DNA of 64,000 nt from Hymenobacter tibetensis (lineage in GTDB: Bacteria; Bacteroidota; Bacteroidia; Cytophagales; Hymenobacteraceae). The notes under the pieces were generated by a model. It did not search any database, had not been told where the DNA came from, and saw only the letters and a list, made by a program, of their open reading frames with translations. The position numbers and the translations under genes were made by a program. How positions within the stretch are numbered: the stretch's first letter is position 1; each line of letters begins with the position of its first letter. The stretch spans positions 5,672,711-5,736,710 of the forward strand of contig NZ_CP094669.1 in assembly GCF_022827545.1 (NCBI RefSeq), read 5' to 3'. Of the stretch, positions 16,624 through 26,121 are shown in pieces.

Positions 16624-18033
16624 ATGGCAACCGGCGTAGCGGCGGCTCCTAGCAGCACCCGCACAAAACCTCGTTTGAGCTTCTGGCAAATCTGGAACAT
16701 GAGCTTCGGTTTCATGGGCATTCAGTTCGGGTTTGCTCTCCAGAATGCCAACACCAGCCGCATCTTCTCGAACCTCGGCGCCAACCCCGACGACATTCCG
16801 ATTCTGTGGGTGGCGGCCCCGCTGACGGGGTTGTTGGTGCAGCCCGTCATCGGCTATATGTCGGACCGCACGTGGAGCCCTCGTTGGGGGCGGCGGCGGC
16901 CGTTCTTTTTGGTGGGCGCCATCTTAGCGTCGATAGCTATGCTGATTATGCCCAACTCGCCCACGCTGTGGATTGCGGGTGGCATGCTCTGGATCATGGA
17001 TGCCAGCATCAACATCAGCATGGAACCGTTCCGGGCGTTTGTCGGCGACAAGCTGCCGAACGAGCAGTATACCAGCGGCTTCGCTATGCAGTCGTTTTTT
17101 ATTGGGGTTGGGGCCGTGGTGGCGTCGTTGCTGCCTACGCTGCTCACCAAATTTGGGGTAGCCAATGAAGCCGCTGCCGGCATTGTGCCCAACTCGGTGA
17201 AGTACGCTTACTACCTCGGCGCGGCGGCATTTTTTCTGTGCGTGCTCTACACCGTGCTAACCTCAACCGAGTACCCACCCGAAGACATGGAGGCGTTCGA
17301 GCGGGAGAAAAGTTCGGTTACGTTCATGCAGGGCGTCAAGGAAACCTTCTCGGGCGCTTTGCACATGCCGAAGGTGATGAAGCAGCTGGCAGTGGTGCAG
17401 TTTTTCACGTGGTTTGGCCTGTTTTGCATGTGGATTTTCACCACGCTGGCCGTTACCAAGCACCTTTATGGCACCACCGATTCTAAGTCGGCGGCCTTCA
17501 ACGAGGGCGCCAATTTTGTGGGTGAGGCCTTTGCCATGTACAGTGGAATATCGGCTGTATTTAGCTTGCTGCTGCCTTGGGTTGCTCGCAAACTGAGCCG
17601 CAAACTAACTCATATGGTTTGCTTAACGGCTGGTGGTCTTGGTCTTATGTCAGTGGCCTTTATCACTGAGCCCTGGATGCTGCTCGTATCGATGGTGGGC
17701 GTGGGCATCGCCTGGACTTCCATCTTGTCGGTGCCGTATGCTATGCTGGCCGGCTCGATTCCGGCGCACAAAATGGGCCACTTTATGGGGGTTTTCAACG
17801 CCTTTATTGTGCTGCCGCAGGTATGCGCTTCGTTGGGCTTGCCAGCTATCATGAAACAGTTCCCGAGTCTCGACCCACTGAATGTGGTGGTATTGGGCGG
17901 AGTGCTGATGGTTATAGCCGGCATATTCACGCTGCGCGTCGACGACAACGAGAAAGTGGCGTTGCCGCTTGCCGACGACCAGCCCATCAACCCCGGATAC
18001 GACCCCGGTGCTATTCCCGACACAAGAGTTTGA
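16624..18033 (+). CDS. MFS sugar transporter (SLC45/maltose-type)
   Basis: 469 residues from the ATG at 16624; upstream in-frame codons run into the repeat and promoter. About twelve membrane helices are seen. The MFS signature between TM2 and TM3 reads 'GYMSDRTWSPRWGRRRPFFLVG', which is the form found in the SLC45/sucrose-maltose proton symporters. 'NTSRIF' after TM1 and 'SIPAHKMGHFMGVFNAFIVLP' in the C-half fit the same group. It lies directly after the amylases and probably imports maltose or maltodextrin released by them. TATCTTAC at 16571-16578 could be its promoter. Confidence 0.85.
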   Translation: MATGVAAAPSSTRTKPRLSFWQIWNMSFGFMGIQFGFALQNANTSRIFSNLGANPDDIPILWVAAPLTGLLVQPVIGYMSDRTWSPRWGRRRPFFLVGAILASIAMLIMPNSPTLWIAGGMLWIMDASINISMEPFRAFVGDKLPNEQYTSGFAMQSFFIGVGAVVASLLPTLLTKFGVANEAAAGIVPNSVKYAYYLGAAAFFLCVLYTVLTSTEYPPEDMEAFEREKSSVTFMQGVKETFSGALHMPKVMKQLAVVQFFTWFGLFCMWIFTTLAVTKHLYGTTDSKSAAFNEGANFVGEAFAMYSGISAVFSLLLPWVARKLSRKLTHMVCLTAGGLGLMSVAFITEPWMLLVSMVGVGIAWTSILSVPYAMLAGSIPAHKMGHFMGVFNAFIVLPQVCASLGLPAIMKQFPSLDPLNVVVLGGVLMVIAGIFTLRVDDNEKVALPLADDQPINPGYDPGAIPDTRV

Positions 18034-18054
18034 CTTTCTCTCCTGCACTTCTCG

Positions 18055-18085
18055 CCCCGACTGCTTCTGCGGTCGGGGTTTTTTG
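18055..18085 (+). terminator. rho-independent terminator after the sugar transporter
   Basis: CCCCGACTGC (18055-18064), loop TTCT, then GCGGTCGGGG (18069-18078), followed by TTTTTT. It has a 10-bp stem with one G-U pair. Confidence 0.9.
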
Positions 18086-18266
18086 TTGTGCTTGGGCTTG
18101 CCGATGTGCTTGAAATACTGCGTGTTTATACGGACAGCGCAAGCAGTAAAATACGCATTTACCTCACAACGCATTAGCAGCTACGCGCCGTACACCCTAA
18201 GCAAACCAGGGCTGCACCTTCTCTCCTGCTTCGAACGGTGCGACCTATTCCCCCATATAGCCGCCT

Positions 18267-19367
18267 ATGTTGCTCTCGATTATCTTTTTGGGCTTGTTTT
18301 TCGGGCTCTTTATTGTGTTTTTGGTGCTGCTGCTGCTCGCCAAACCGGCCCCGGCCGGTACCAAAGCCCGGCCCCGAGTAAGCATTCTGATTGCGGCGCG
18401 CAACGAAGAAGCGACTATCGAGCGGTGCCTTACTTCCCTAACCCGCCTCAATTACCCGTCGGAGCTGATGGAAATTCTGATTGCCGATGATGCGTCTACC
18501 GACAACACGGCGGCCGTTGTGGCGCACTTCATCAAAGACAAGCCGCAGTTCCAGCTGCTGAGCGTGCGGCACCGCTTGGGCACGGCTCGCGGCAAAAGCA
18601 ACGCCTTGGCTCACCTCTGCCGCGCCGCCACCACCGACTACTTTCTGCTCACCGACGCCGACATGGCCCTTGCGCCCGAATGGGTGGAAACCATGCTGGC
18701 CGCCACCGAAACCAACAACGTGGGCGTCGTAACGGGCATTACCACCGCCAATAGCACCGTGTTTGGCCGCCTCCAGGGCCTCGACTGGCTGTTTGGCCTC
18801 AACGTCATTCGGTTGCTGTCTGACACTGGCGTGCCAGTTACATCGGTTGGCAACAACATGCTTGTTACGCGGGCAGCCTACGAGTCCATTGGCGGCTACG
18901 AGGCGTTGGCTTTTAGCATCACGGAAGACTTGCAACTCTTCTCCAAGATTGTCGCGCAAGGTTGGGGCTTCCGCAACCTCTGCGACCCACGCATACTAGG
19001 CGTAACGGTGCCGCAACCTACTATGCGCCATCTGCTTTGGCAGCGTAAGCGTTGGATGAAAGGCGCTGTCCGGCTCCCTAGCCAACTTTCGTTGCTGTTT
19101 GGAACCTACGGCATCTTCTACCCCTTTTTGTTTTGGCCTGGTTTGCACACTCCCCTATTTATGCTTGGGGTATACGCCGCTAAGATTCTGTGTCAGACGC
19201 TGTTTCTGGCCATCACGCTCCGGCAAGTAGGCCGCCGCGAATCGTTGGGGCTGCTGTTACTTTACGAGCCCTACCTCTGCGTTATGTCGCTGGCTGTTAT
19301 TGGCTACACTCTTTGGCCCGGCTATATCCAATGGAAGCAGCGCCGCTATCAGTGGGCCGAAGGTTGA
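18267..19367 (+). CDS. family 2 glycosyltransferase, membrane-bound
   Basis: 366 residues. One N-terminal membrane helix (3-25) is followed by a GT-A domain with 'VSILIAARNEE', nucleotide-binding 'LIADDASTDNT' (Asp pair about 71-72), the DxD-type 'LTDADMALAP', the acceptor 'SITEDLQL' and the 'QRKRWMKG' (QxxRW) motif of processive enzymes. Three C-terminal membrane helices follow. It adds a sugar from a nucleotide donor to a lipid or growing polysaccharide at the inner face of the membrane. The product cannot be read from the sequence. Carotenoid glycosyltransferases of the CruC type are related, so the pigment genes are a possible partner, but there is no direct evidence. Confidence 0.85.
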   Translation: MLLSIIFLGLFFGLFIVFLVLLLLAKPAPAGTKARPRVSILIAARNEEATIERCLTSLTRLNYPSELMEILIADDASTDNTAAVVAHFIKDKPQFQLLSVRHRLGTARGKSNALAHLCRAATTDYFLLTDADMALAPEWVETMLAATETNNVGVVTGITTANSTVFGRLQGLDWLFGLNVIRLLSDTGVPVTSVGNNMLVTRAAYESIGGYEALAFSITEDLQLFSKIVAQGWGFRNLCDPRILGVTVPQPTMRHLLWQRKRWMKGAVRLPSQLSLLFGTYGIFYPFLFWPGLHTPLFMLGVYAAKILCQTLFLAITLRQVGRRESLGLLLLYEPYLCVMSLAVIGYTLWPGYIQWKQRRYQWAEG

Positions 19368-19389
19368 GTTGCCTATTGTAGATAGTCAC

Positions 19390-19430
19390 AAAAAAGAAGC
19401 CCTGGCGCATATTGCCAGGGCTTCTTTTTT
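19390..19430. terminator. bidirectional terminator
   Basis: AAAAAAGAAGCCCTGGC (19390-19406) pairs with GCCAGGGCTTCTTTTTT (19414-19430). The stem is perfect, and it separates the convergent GT2 and M28 genes. Confidence 0.95.
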
Positions 19431-19486
19431 ATGACTCACTGAAAGTAGCTAGATCATATACGACTGTCAGCCACTGCTATCAATTT

Positions 19487-21187
19487 CTATTTGCTAGCTA
19501 GGCTTTTCTCGCGGGTAGCCTTGAACTCAGAGCCGGGCTTCCACTTGGGGAACGTGCTTTCTTCGGCGAGGCGCTGACCAATGCGGAAGAGCAAGCGTGC
19601 ATCCTGCTCCATGCCGCGCAGGTCCCACTTGGGGTCGTATTCGTCGGAGGGCTGGTGGTAGTTTTTGGCGGTGTAGGCTTGCATCTGTTGGGCGGCGTAC
19701 TCTTTGCCGCGGGCGCGACTGTCGAAGGCACCTTTGGCATCAAGAGCAGGCACGCCCACGAAGGCAAAGCTGAAGTGGTCGGAGCGGTAGAAGCTGCCTT
19801 TTTCGGGGTGCTGGTCGGGTAGGATGTAGCGGTTCTGCTCTTTGGCCGCGTCGCGGGCATAGTCGTCTAGCTCCGATTGGCCGAAGCCGATAACTGTTAG
19901 GTCGCGCATGGGACCGAAGGCTGCTAGAGCGTCCATGTTCAAATCAGCCACCGTTTTCTTGAGTGGGAACACGGGGTGAGCAGCATAGTAAGCCGAGCCT
20001 AGGAGGCCTTGCTCTTCACCAGTCACGGCCAGAAACACGATGCTCCGGCCGGGCGCTTTAGGCAATTGCGTGTACGCTTTGGCAATGTTCAACAGCGCAG
20101 CGCAACCGCTGGCGTTATCCACAGCACCGTTGTGGATGGAGTCGCCGTTGATGGCCGCCCCGATGCCGAGGTGGTCCCAATGCGCGGAGTAGATAATGTA
20201 TTCGTCGGCGCGGGTGGAGCCGGGCAGCACGGCCAGTACGTTTTTGGAGGCGGTGCGGCGCAGCTTGTTTTTCACGCTCGTGCTCATGGTCAGGCCACCG
20301 AGCGGGCGAGCCTTGAAGCCAGGCTTGTTGGCCGCGGCATAGGCTTCTTCGTATGATTGGCCGGCGGCCGTAAACATCTTCTTCGCGGCATCCAACGTCA
20401 TCCAACCTTCAATCACGCACTTGCTGGCGCCTTTGTCGGCGCGCTGCGGCCGGAGTTTGGCCCCGGAGTAGCTGCTTTGCACCACCGACCACGGATAGGC
20501 GGCTGGCTCAGTGTCGTGCACGATAATTAGGCCGGCAGCGCCTTGGCGGGCGGCTTCCTCGTATTTGTAAGTCCAGCGGCCGTAGTAGGTCATGGCCCTG
20601 CCCTTGAAAAGGGTGGTGTCGTTGCCGGCGTTACCGGGGTCGTTGACGAGTACCACCACGGTTTTGCCTTTCACGTCGAGGCCAGCGTAGTCGTTCCACT
20701 TGTATTCGGGAGCTACCACTCCGTAGCCGGCAAACACCATTTCCGAGTTTTGCAGCGCTACGGCAGGCTTCTCCTGCTCCGTGAAAGCCACATAATCGAT
20801 TTTGTAGTTGAGCGTGATGGGGCCGCCTTTGCCGCCACTTATTTGCATAGTGGGGGCCGGCTGGCCCGTAATTTCCACCAAGGGCACGTTTTGGAAGTAG
20901 GTACCATCGGGGCCGGGCTTCAAGCCAAGCTTCCGAAATTGGTCGGTGAGGTAGGCTACGGTTTTCTCTTCGCCCACCGTGAACGGCTTGCGCCCCTGAA
21001 ACTCATCGGAGGCCAATATTTTAGTTTGCTCACCGATGTACGCCGCCGTAATCCCATCGGGCGGCGAAACAATAGTGGTATCGGTAGGAGCGGCGGCCGT
21101 GCCCCCAGCTTCCGACGACGAAGTGGACTTGCTCTGGCAGCCGGCTAGTGCCGCGAGTACCAGCAGATAGGAAACAGAAATGCGCAT
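19487..21187 (-). CDS. M28-family zinc aminopeptidase, lipoprotein
   Basis: 566 residues. The signal peptide ends in lipobox 'LAGC' (Cys17), giving an envelope lipoprotein. A PA (protease-associated) insert occupies roughly 140-300 ('GYGVVAPEYKWNDYAGLDVKGK'). The M28 catalytic domain then shows its zinc ligands: 'SAHWDHLG' (about 334-341), 'GAVDNASG', 'TGEEQGLLGS' (catalytic Glu and ligand Glu), 'NMDAL' and 'NYHQPSDEYD' (last His). It removes N-terminal residues from peptides in the periplasm or at the cell surface. It stands alone, with its own terminator shared with the GT2 gene. Confidence 0.9.
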   Translation of the reverse strand: MRISVSYLLVLAALAGCQSKSTSSSEAGGTAAAPTDTTIVSPPDGITAAYIGEQTKILASDEFQGRKPFTVGEEKTVAYLTDQFRKLGLKPGPDGTYFQNVPLVEITGQPAPTMQISGGKGGPITLNYKIDYVAFTEQEKPAVALQNSEMVFAGYGVVAPEYKWNDYAGLDVKGKTVVVLVNDPGNAGNDTTLFKGRAMTYYGRWTYKYEEAARQGAAGLIIVHDTEPAAYPWSVVQSSYSGAKLRPQRADKGASKCVIEGWMTLDAAKKMFTAAGQSYEEAYAAANKPGFKARPLGGLTMSTSVKNKLRRTASKNVLAVLPGSTRADEYIIYSAHWDHLGIGAAINGDSIHNGAVDNASGCAALLNIAKAYTQLPKAPGRSIVFLAVTGEEQGLLGSAYYAAHPVFPLKKTVADLNMDALAAFGPMRDLTVIGFGQSELDDYARDAAKEQNRYILPDQHPEKGSFYRSDHFSFAFVGVPALDAKGAFDSRARGKEYAAQQMQAYTAKNYHQPSDEYDPKWDLRGMEQDARLLFRIGQRLAEESTFPKWKPGSEFKATREKSLASK

Positions 21188-21350
21188 ACGACAGAGTAGG
21201 TGGAGAAATAGGCAACAAAAGTTGCCCGCACCCCAAGGTGTCGAAAATGTCGCAAATGATAGAAACGGAACTGCCTCTGCCTCGCAGTAATGCTGCGCTA
21301 ACTACTTGAACAGCAAACGCCGTAGTTGCCGACAGGGCCTGGCAATCTAC

Positions 21351-21764
21351 TTATGAGCGGCTTTGCAACCACTCCTGCGCGGCTTGCTCTTCCGTGAAAA
21401 CCCGCATGGCCATGCTGTCGGACACCGAATCAGTGGCCATTTCTTCGGCCAAACGCTGGCTTAGCGTCTCGGCGTGGTAGGGCAACACGAGGTAGGCGAG
21501 GCAAGGCCGAACGCCGGGGAGTGCGCTAGTTAGCTGCTCGCGGAAAGAAGTAACCACCCAACGAAAATCGATAGGGTCGGCTAAGCCGCGGCTGCGTAGG
21601 TCAACCAGCCAGCGGCCTACCTTCTCGCGCTGCGCTAGTTCGAGGGCTGCTTGATACCCACTCCGGTGCTCTTGTGAGGTAGCCGGGCGAGTCCAACGTA
21701 AAAACACCTGGCCCAGGTCGGGGCGGTGAGAAAGGTGCAGATATTCGAGGTTGGTTACAAGCAT
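21351..21764 (-). CDS. hypothetical SpoIIAA/STAS-like protein, paralogue of 44317-44718
   Basis: 137 residues, soluble. Pattern: N-terminal strand pair ('YLHLSHRPDLGQVFLRWTRP'), helix 'GYQAALELAQREKVGRWLVDLRSRG', and a C-terminal 'VFTEEQAAQEWLQS'. The same order of elements is seen in the 133-residue product at 44317-44718 ('AYQQALEKMLQHNVTKLLLDLKRN ... YFTSRQEATDWLSS'), so the two are paralogues. The closing 'F....A..WL' helix is typical of SpoIIAA/STAS-like domains found in Bacteroidota, which act in protein-protein regulation. Partners are unknown. Confidence 0.55.
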   Translation of the reverse strand: MLVTNLEYLHLSHRPDLGQVFLRWTRPATSQEHRSGYQAALELAQREKVGRWLVDLRSRGLADPIDFRWVVTSFREQLTSALPGVRPCLAYLVLPYHAETLSQRLAEEMATDSVSDSMAMRVFTEEQAAQEWLQSRS

Positions 21765-22036
21765 GACAGCAGCAAAAGCCGGTAAATATAAGTGCCAATT
21801 CTAGTAGTCAACCTATACTCACTTTATGAATTTGTAATGAAGTGCCCGTTTTCTTAACAAGTTTCAGAGCAAGTAACCCGACTCACCTTATAAGTTGCAT
21901 CAATTTGACATAAAAAGCGGTTGTTGGAATCAATTTTTGTGTGTGGTTTGTACTAACCTCATGCGTCCGTGTCTGATAAGATCCGTCTATTGGGTGTTTA
22001 TCGTCACAACACAGTTTTTCCTTTTTTATATACCAT

Positions 22037-25000
22037 ATGACCTTGAAATCGATTTGGCTGCTAAGTCTGGGTATGGCATTGGCTTTGCCGCCTGCTACGG
22101 CGCAGCAGAAGCCCGTTAGCAAGCCTGCCACTGCTAGTACGGGCGGTACTCGTCTGGTGGAGAAAGTGACCCGCAAAGGCAACGAACTGATGATTCCATA
22201 CGAGAAGTATGTATTGCCGAACGGCCTGACGTTGCTGATCCATGAAGACCATTCCGATCCGCTGACCCACGTTGATGTAACCTACCACGTAGGATCAGCG
22301 CGCGAGCAAATCGGCAAATCGGGATTTGCGCACTTCTTCGAGCATATGATGTTCCAGGGTTCCGACCACGTCGGCGATGAGCAGCATTTCAAGCTTGTGT
22401 CGTCGGCCGGCGGTACCCTCAACGGCTCCACCAACCGCGACCGAACCAACTATTACGAAACCATCCCGAACAATCAGCTGGAAACGGCGCTGTGGTTGGA
22501 AGCCGACCGGATGGGTTTCTTGCTGGATGCTGTAACACAGCAAAAGTTTGAAGTGCAGCGTTCGACCGTGAAAAACGAGCGGGGCCAGAACTACGATAAT
22601 CGTCCGTACGGGCTAGCCAGCGAGAACATTGCCAAGACGCTCTACCCGTATGGCCACCCCTACAGTTGGCTAACCATCGGCTACCTCGAAGATTTGGATC
22701 GATCGGACGTCAACGACCTGAAAAACTTCTTCTTGCGCTGGTATGGCCCCAACAATGCCACCATTACGGTAGGCGGCGACGTGAAGCCCGCCGAAGTAGT
22801 GAAGATGGTGGAAAAGTATTTCGGCCCCATCAACCGCGGCCCTGCCGTGCAGAATATGAAGCTGCCCGAGCCGGTGCTTTCCGCCGACCGGTACGTGAGC
22901 TACGAAGACAATGTGCGCTTCCCAATGCTGCAAATGGTATTCCCGACCGTGCCGCAGTACCACCCCGATGAAGTGGCCATTGATGCGCTGGCAGAGATAA
23001 TTGGGGGTGGCAAAACGTCGTTGCTCTACAAAAACCTCATTAAAACCCAGAAGGCGGTACAAGCGCAAGCGTATCATCCTACCACCGAGCTGGCTGGCGA
23101 GTTTACCATCACCAGCAGAAGCTTGCCAGGGAAAGGCCTCGACAGCACGGAAGTGTTGGTGCGTCGTACGTTAGCTGAGTTCGAGCGCATCGGCGTAACC
23201 GACGACGATATAGCTCGCTTTAAGGCTAGCCGCGAAACCGACCTCATCAACGGCCTAAGTAGTGTGAGCGGCAAGGTCAGCCAGCTGGCGGCATTCCAGA
23301 CGTTTTCGGGCAACCCTAACCGCCTGCCTCTGGAGCTGCAAAAAGTGCGCAGCCTCACCAAAGCCGACGTGCTACGCGTTTACAACAAGTACATCAAAGG
23401 CAAGCACGCCATTGTTCTGAGTGTAGTGCCGAAGGGTGCCGGCAACTTGGTAGCCAAAACCAGCAACTTCACGGTGAGCAAGGAAGGCTATAAGGCGCCG
23501 CAAGACGAATACTCAGGCTTGACGTATGCCAAAGCAACCGACAGCTTCGACCGGAGCCAGCAGCCCAAAAGTGGCGCCAACCCCGTAGTGCAGGTACCGA
23601 CCGTGTGGCGCGAAGATTTTGAAAACGGGTTGCGCGTGATGGGTAGCCGCAACACCGAAATTCCAACCGTGACCATGTTGCTGACTTTGCGCGGCGGCCA
23701 CCGTTTGGAGCAAGCCAACCCCAACAAGGCAGGACTTGCCTCTCTCACGGCAGCTATGCTCAACGAGGGCACCCAGAAATACACTGGCGAGCAGTTCTCC
23801 GCAGCCTTGGACCGGTTAGGCAGCACTATTCAGGTGTATGGCGGCGAGGAGAACACGCAAGTGGTGGTGAGCAGCCTTACCAAAAACCTGCCCGCTACGC
23901 TAACCTTGTTGGAGGAGGCACTGCTGCACCCACGCTTCGATCAAGCAGATTTTGACCGGGTGAAAAAGCAAACGCTGGAAGGCATTGCCAACCAAAACAC
24001 CCAGCCCGTGGTCATTGCCAACAAAACGTACACGCGTCTGCTCTACGGCCTCACCGACATCATGAGTGTGCCCGTATCAGGCACTAGCACCACCGTTCAA
24101 AGCCTGACGCTCGACGACGTAAAGAAATTTTACGCCGAAAACTATGCGCCCAACGTGAGTTACCTCACCCTAGTAGGCGACGTAGACCAGAAGACAGTGG
24201 TACCGCGCATGGCCTTCCTGAAAACGTGGGCTCGCAAGAACGTGACGCTGCCCGCTGGCAACCGTGTCGTGCAGCCCGACAAAACGCGCATTTACTTCGT
24301 CAATAAAGATGGCGCTGCGCAGTCGGAAATTCGGGTGGGCTATCTAACTGACCTACCCTATGATGCCACCGGCAATTACTACCGCGCATATCTGGCCAAC
24401 TACATCCTGGGCGGCGCTTTCAACTCCCGCATCAATCTGAATTTGCGCGAAGACAAAGGCTACACCTATGGCGCCCGCTCTGGCTTCCAGAGTTCCCGCT
24501 ACGTAGGTCCCTTCACGGCGCAGGCCGGCGTTCGGGCCGATGCTACGGCGGCTTCAGTGAAGGAGTTCATGAATGAAATCAAGAACTACCGCACCGGCGC
24601 CACCGACGAAGAGCTACAGTTCCTGCAAGCGTCGGTGGGTCAGCAAGATGCCCTTCGCTACGAAACCGGCCAGCAGAAAGCCGCCTTCCTTGGCCGCCTG
24701 CTCGAGTACGACCTGCCCAACGATTATGTGCGGCAGCAAAGCGAAATCTTGAAGAACCTGAAGCGCGAAGACCTGCAAGCCAGTGCCCAGAAATACCTAC
24801 CAGCCGACAACATGTACGTGGTAGTAGTAGGCGACCGGGCCAAGGCTTTCCCAGGCTTAAGCGAGCTTGGCTATGAAGTGGTAGAACTAGATTTGGAAGG
24901 CACCCCCGTTACGGCTCCTGCGCCCGCAACAGCCCCTTCTGCCGCCACCCCAACTCCTGAGGCGGCTACTGCCGAAAAGATGAAGATGGTAACCAAGGAC

Positions 25001-25069
25001 AGTAAAGGCAAAAAGGAAAAGCGTAAGCAGAAAACTAACGAAGATGGCACTGCTGGCAAAGGCAAATAA
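22037..25069 (+). CDS. M16-family zinc metalloprotease, two-lobe, secreted
   Basis: 1010 residues with a signal peptide ending near 'PPATAQQ'. The N-terminal half carries the inverted zinc motif 'HFFEH' (99-103) and the third ligand Glu in 'VKNERGQNYDNRPYG' (Glu181), so it is the active lobe. The C-terminal half (about 540-960) is a second M16 domain without the zinc motif, containing the late 'NLREDKGYTYGARS' signature needed for substrate binding. The tail (about 965-1010) is Pro/Ala-rich then strongly basic (KKEKRKQK), and looks disordered. Such clam-shell peptidases degrade oligopeptides in the periplasm. The single-chain fusion replaces the two separate subunits of many bacteria. It ends at its own terminator (25094-25126). 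Confidence 0.9.
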   Translation: MTLKSIWLLSLGMALALPPATAQQKPVSKPATASTGGTRLVEKVTRKGNELMIPYEKYVLPNGLTLLIHEDHSDPLTHVDVTYHVGSAREQIGKSGFAHFFEHMMFQGSDHVGDEQHFKLVSSAGGTLNGSTNRDRTNYYETIPNNQLETALWLEADRMGFLLDAVTQQKFEVQRSTVKNERGQNYDNRPYGLASENIAKTLYPYGHPYSWLTIGYLEDLDRSDVNDLKNFFLRWYGPNNATITVGGDVKPAEVVKMVEKYFGPINRGPAVQNMKLPEPVLSADRYVSYEDNVRFPMLQMVFPTVPQYHPDEVAIDALAEIIGGGKTSLLYKNLIKTQKAVQAQAYHPTTELAGEFTITSRSLPGKGLDSTEVLVRRTLAEFERIGVTDDDIARFKASRETDLINGLSSVSGKVSQLAAFQTFSGNPNRLPLELQKVRSLTKADVLRVYNKYIKGKHAIVLSVVPKGAGNLVAKTSNFTVSKEGYKAPQDEYSGLTYAKATDSFDRSQQPKSGANPVVQVPTVWREDFENGLRVMGSRNTEIPTVTMLLTLRGGHRLEQANPNKAGLASLTAAMLNEGTQKYTGEQFSAALDRLGSTIQVYGGEENTQVVVSSLTKNLPATLTLLEEALLHPRFDQADFDRVKKQTLEGIANQNTQPVVIANKTYTRLLYGLTDIMSVPVSGTSTTVQSLTLDDVKKFYAENYAPNVSYLTLVGDVDQKTVVPRMAFLKTWARKNVTLPAGNRVVQPDKTRIYFVNKDGAAQSEIRVGYLTDLPYDATGNYYRAYLANYILGGAFNSRINLNLREDKGYTYGARSGFQSSRYVGPFTAQAGVRADATAASVKEFMNEIKNYRTGATDEELQFLQASVGQQDALRYETGQQKAAFLGRLLEYDLPNDYVRQQSEILKNLKREDLQASAQKYLPADNMYVVVVGDRAKAFPGLSELGYEVVELDLEGTPVTAPAPATAPSAATPTPEAATAEKMKMVTKDSKGKKEKRKQKTNEDGTAGKGK

Positions 25070-25093
25070 TTGCTGACAATCACTTTTCAATGC

Positions 25094-25126
25094 AAAGCCT
25101 GGTTCGGAAACGAACTGGGCTTTTTT
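25094..25126 (+). terminator. rho-independent terminator after the M16 peptidase gene
   Basis: AAAGCCTGGTTCG, loop GAAA, then CGAACTGGGCTTTTTT. A 13-bp stem with two G-U pairs runs into a T-tract. Confidence 0.85.
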
Positions 25127-25185
25127 GTGCACTACACAGCCTTCAGCCAGCATCGGAATTCTATAATGCTCCACCAAAAGACAAA

Positions 25186-25217
25186 CAAAAAGCCCGCTAG
25201 CAATACCAGCGGGCTTT
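25186..25217 (-). terminator. rho-independent terminator for the roadblock genes
   Basis: On the minus strand, GAAAGCCCGCT...AGCGGGCTTTTTG forms a 10-bp stem followed by T's. It lies 23 bases beyond the stop of the 25241-25603 gene. Confidence 0.85.
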
Positions 25218-25240
25218 CTACGATAAGGCAGATCTACTAC

Positions 25241-25603
25241 TTAGTTCAGAACAGCCGTCTGAGACTTCAAAATCTGACGAGCAACGGCTAGGTTGGTGTC
25301 GCGGGAGTTAACGGCCAAGTAGATGAACTTGTCACCTTTAGGCGACAACTTGATAACGTGCAGTTGGTCGGTTAGCGTGAGCAGGATGTCCTGTACAGTC
25401 TGGTTCAACTTAAGGGCTTGTACAGCCTTCAGTTTCTGCTTTACCACTTCCGTGTTGTAAGCAGCAGCAGTTTCAATATCGAAATCAGATAGGTTGGAGT
25501 GCGATGCCAGGGGCATACCAGTTTCGGTTTCTACAACAGCAACGGCTAGCAGAGTAGGCAGTTCGTTTAGGATTTCTTTTACGGCTTGTTTAGCGGATGA
25601 CAT
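25241..25603 (-). CDS. roadblock/LC7-domain protein
   Basis: 120 residues, a single roadblock/LC7 fold: helix 'AVKEILNELPTLLAVAVVETETGMPLASHS' with its central beta hairpin, a middle helix, then 'DQLHVIKLSPKGDKFIYLAVNSRDTNLAVARQIL'. In bacteria these domains commonly regulate small Ras-like GTPases (MglB-type) or take part in surface signalling. No GTPase gene is seen here. The upstream gene (25644-26072) encodes a second roadblock protein in the same direction, with 40 bases between them, so they may form a heterodimer. A strong terminator follows. Confidence 0.7.
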   Translation of the reverse strand: MSSAKQAVKEILNELPTLLAVAVVETETGMPLASHSNLSDFDIETAAAYNTEVVKQKLKAVQALKLNQTVQDILLTLTDQLHVIKLSPKGDKFIYLAVNSRDTNLAVARQILKSQTAVLN

Positions 25604-25643
25604 AACTGAAAATTTAAAATGAGAAGTGAAGTGAAATTTTAAT

Positions 25644-26072
25644 CTAGAGTTTAGCGGTATGGCGCCGAAGAATTTCGGAAGCCATACCTAAGTTGGTATC
25701 GGCGAAGCGGACCGCTAGAAAACAGTAACACGAACTATTCGGCAAGGGCCGTACTATATGCAATTGATCTTCCGTGAGCAGCACCATTTCCGAGAGGGGC
25801 CCACCCGGAATTTGCTTGGCAGCGAGAGCCGCATCGGTAGCACGAAGCAACTTCGCATACCGCAAGCTGATTTGGTTCGGGTTGAGGGCCGCCGCCGTTG
25901 TGTAGGAGGCTAGTACTCGGCCGGAAGGGACGTCCACCAGGCAAGTCAGGAGTAACTCCGGCAGTTCGTTGAGCAACTGCTCGATAACCGTTCGGGCTAC
26001 TCGGCCAGCATCATCGGCTGTACCAACCGTGATTTTGCGTATGCTGGGCCTGTTGAGAAACGGAAATTGCAT
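25644..26072 (-). CDS. roadblock/LC7-domain protein, paralogue of its neighbour
   Basis: 142 residues. After a 20-residue N-terminal extension it shows the same order of elements as the next gene: 'TVIEQLLNELPELLLTCLVDVPSGRVLASYT', a central helix, then 'TEDQLHIVRPLPNSSCYCFLAVRFADTNLGMASEILRR'. Shared positions (LNELP.LL, DQLH, AV...DTNL..A..IL) show common descent by tandem duplication. Function is probably regulatory through dimer formation; no partner is visible. It is cotranscribed with the downstream paralogue. Confidence 0.7.
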   Translation of the reverse strand: MQFPFLNRPSIRKITVGTADDAGRVARTVIEQLLNELPELLLTCLVDVPSGRVLASYTTAAALNPNQISLRYAKLLRATDAALAAKQIPGGPLSEMVLLTEDQLHIVRPLPNSSCYCFLAVRFADTNLGMASEILRRHTAKL

Positions 26073-26121
26073 ATAGAATAGAAATACTGAATAACTGGTA
26101 CGCTAGCTTGCTAGTGGCCTA

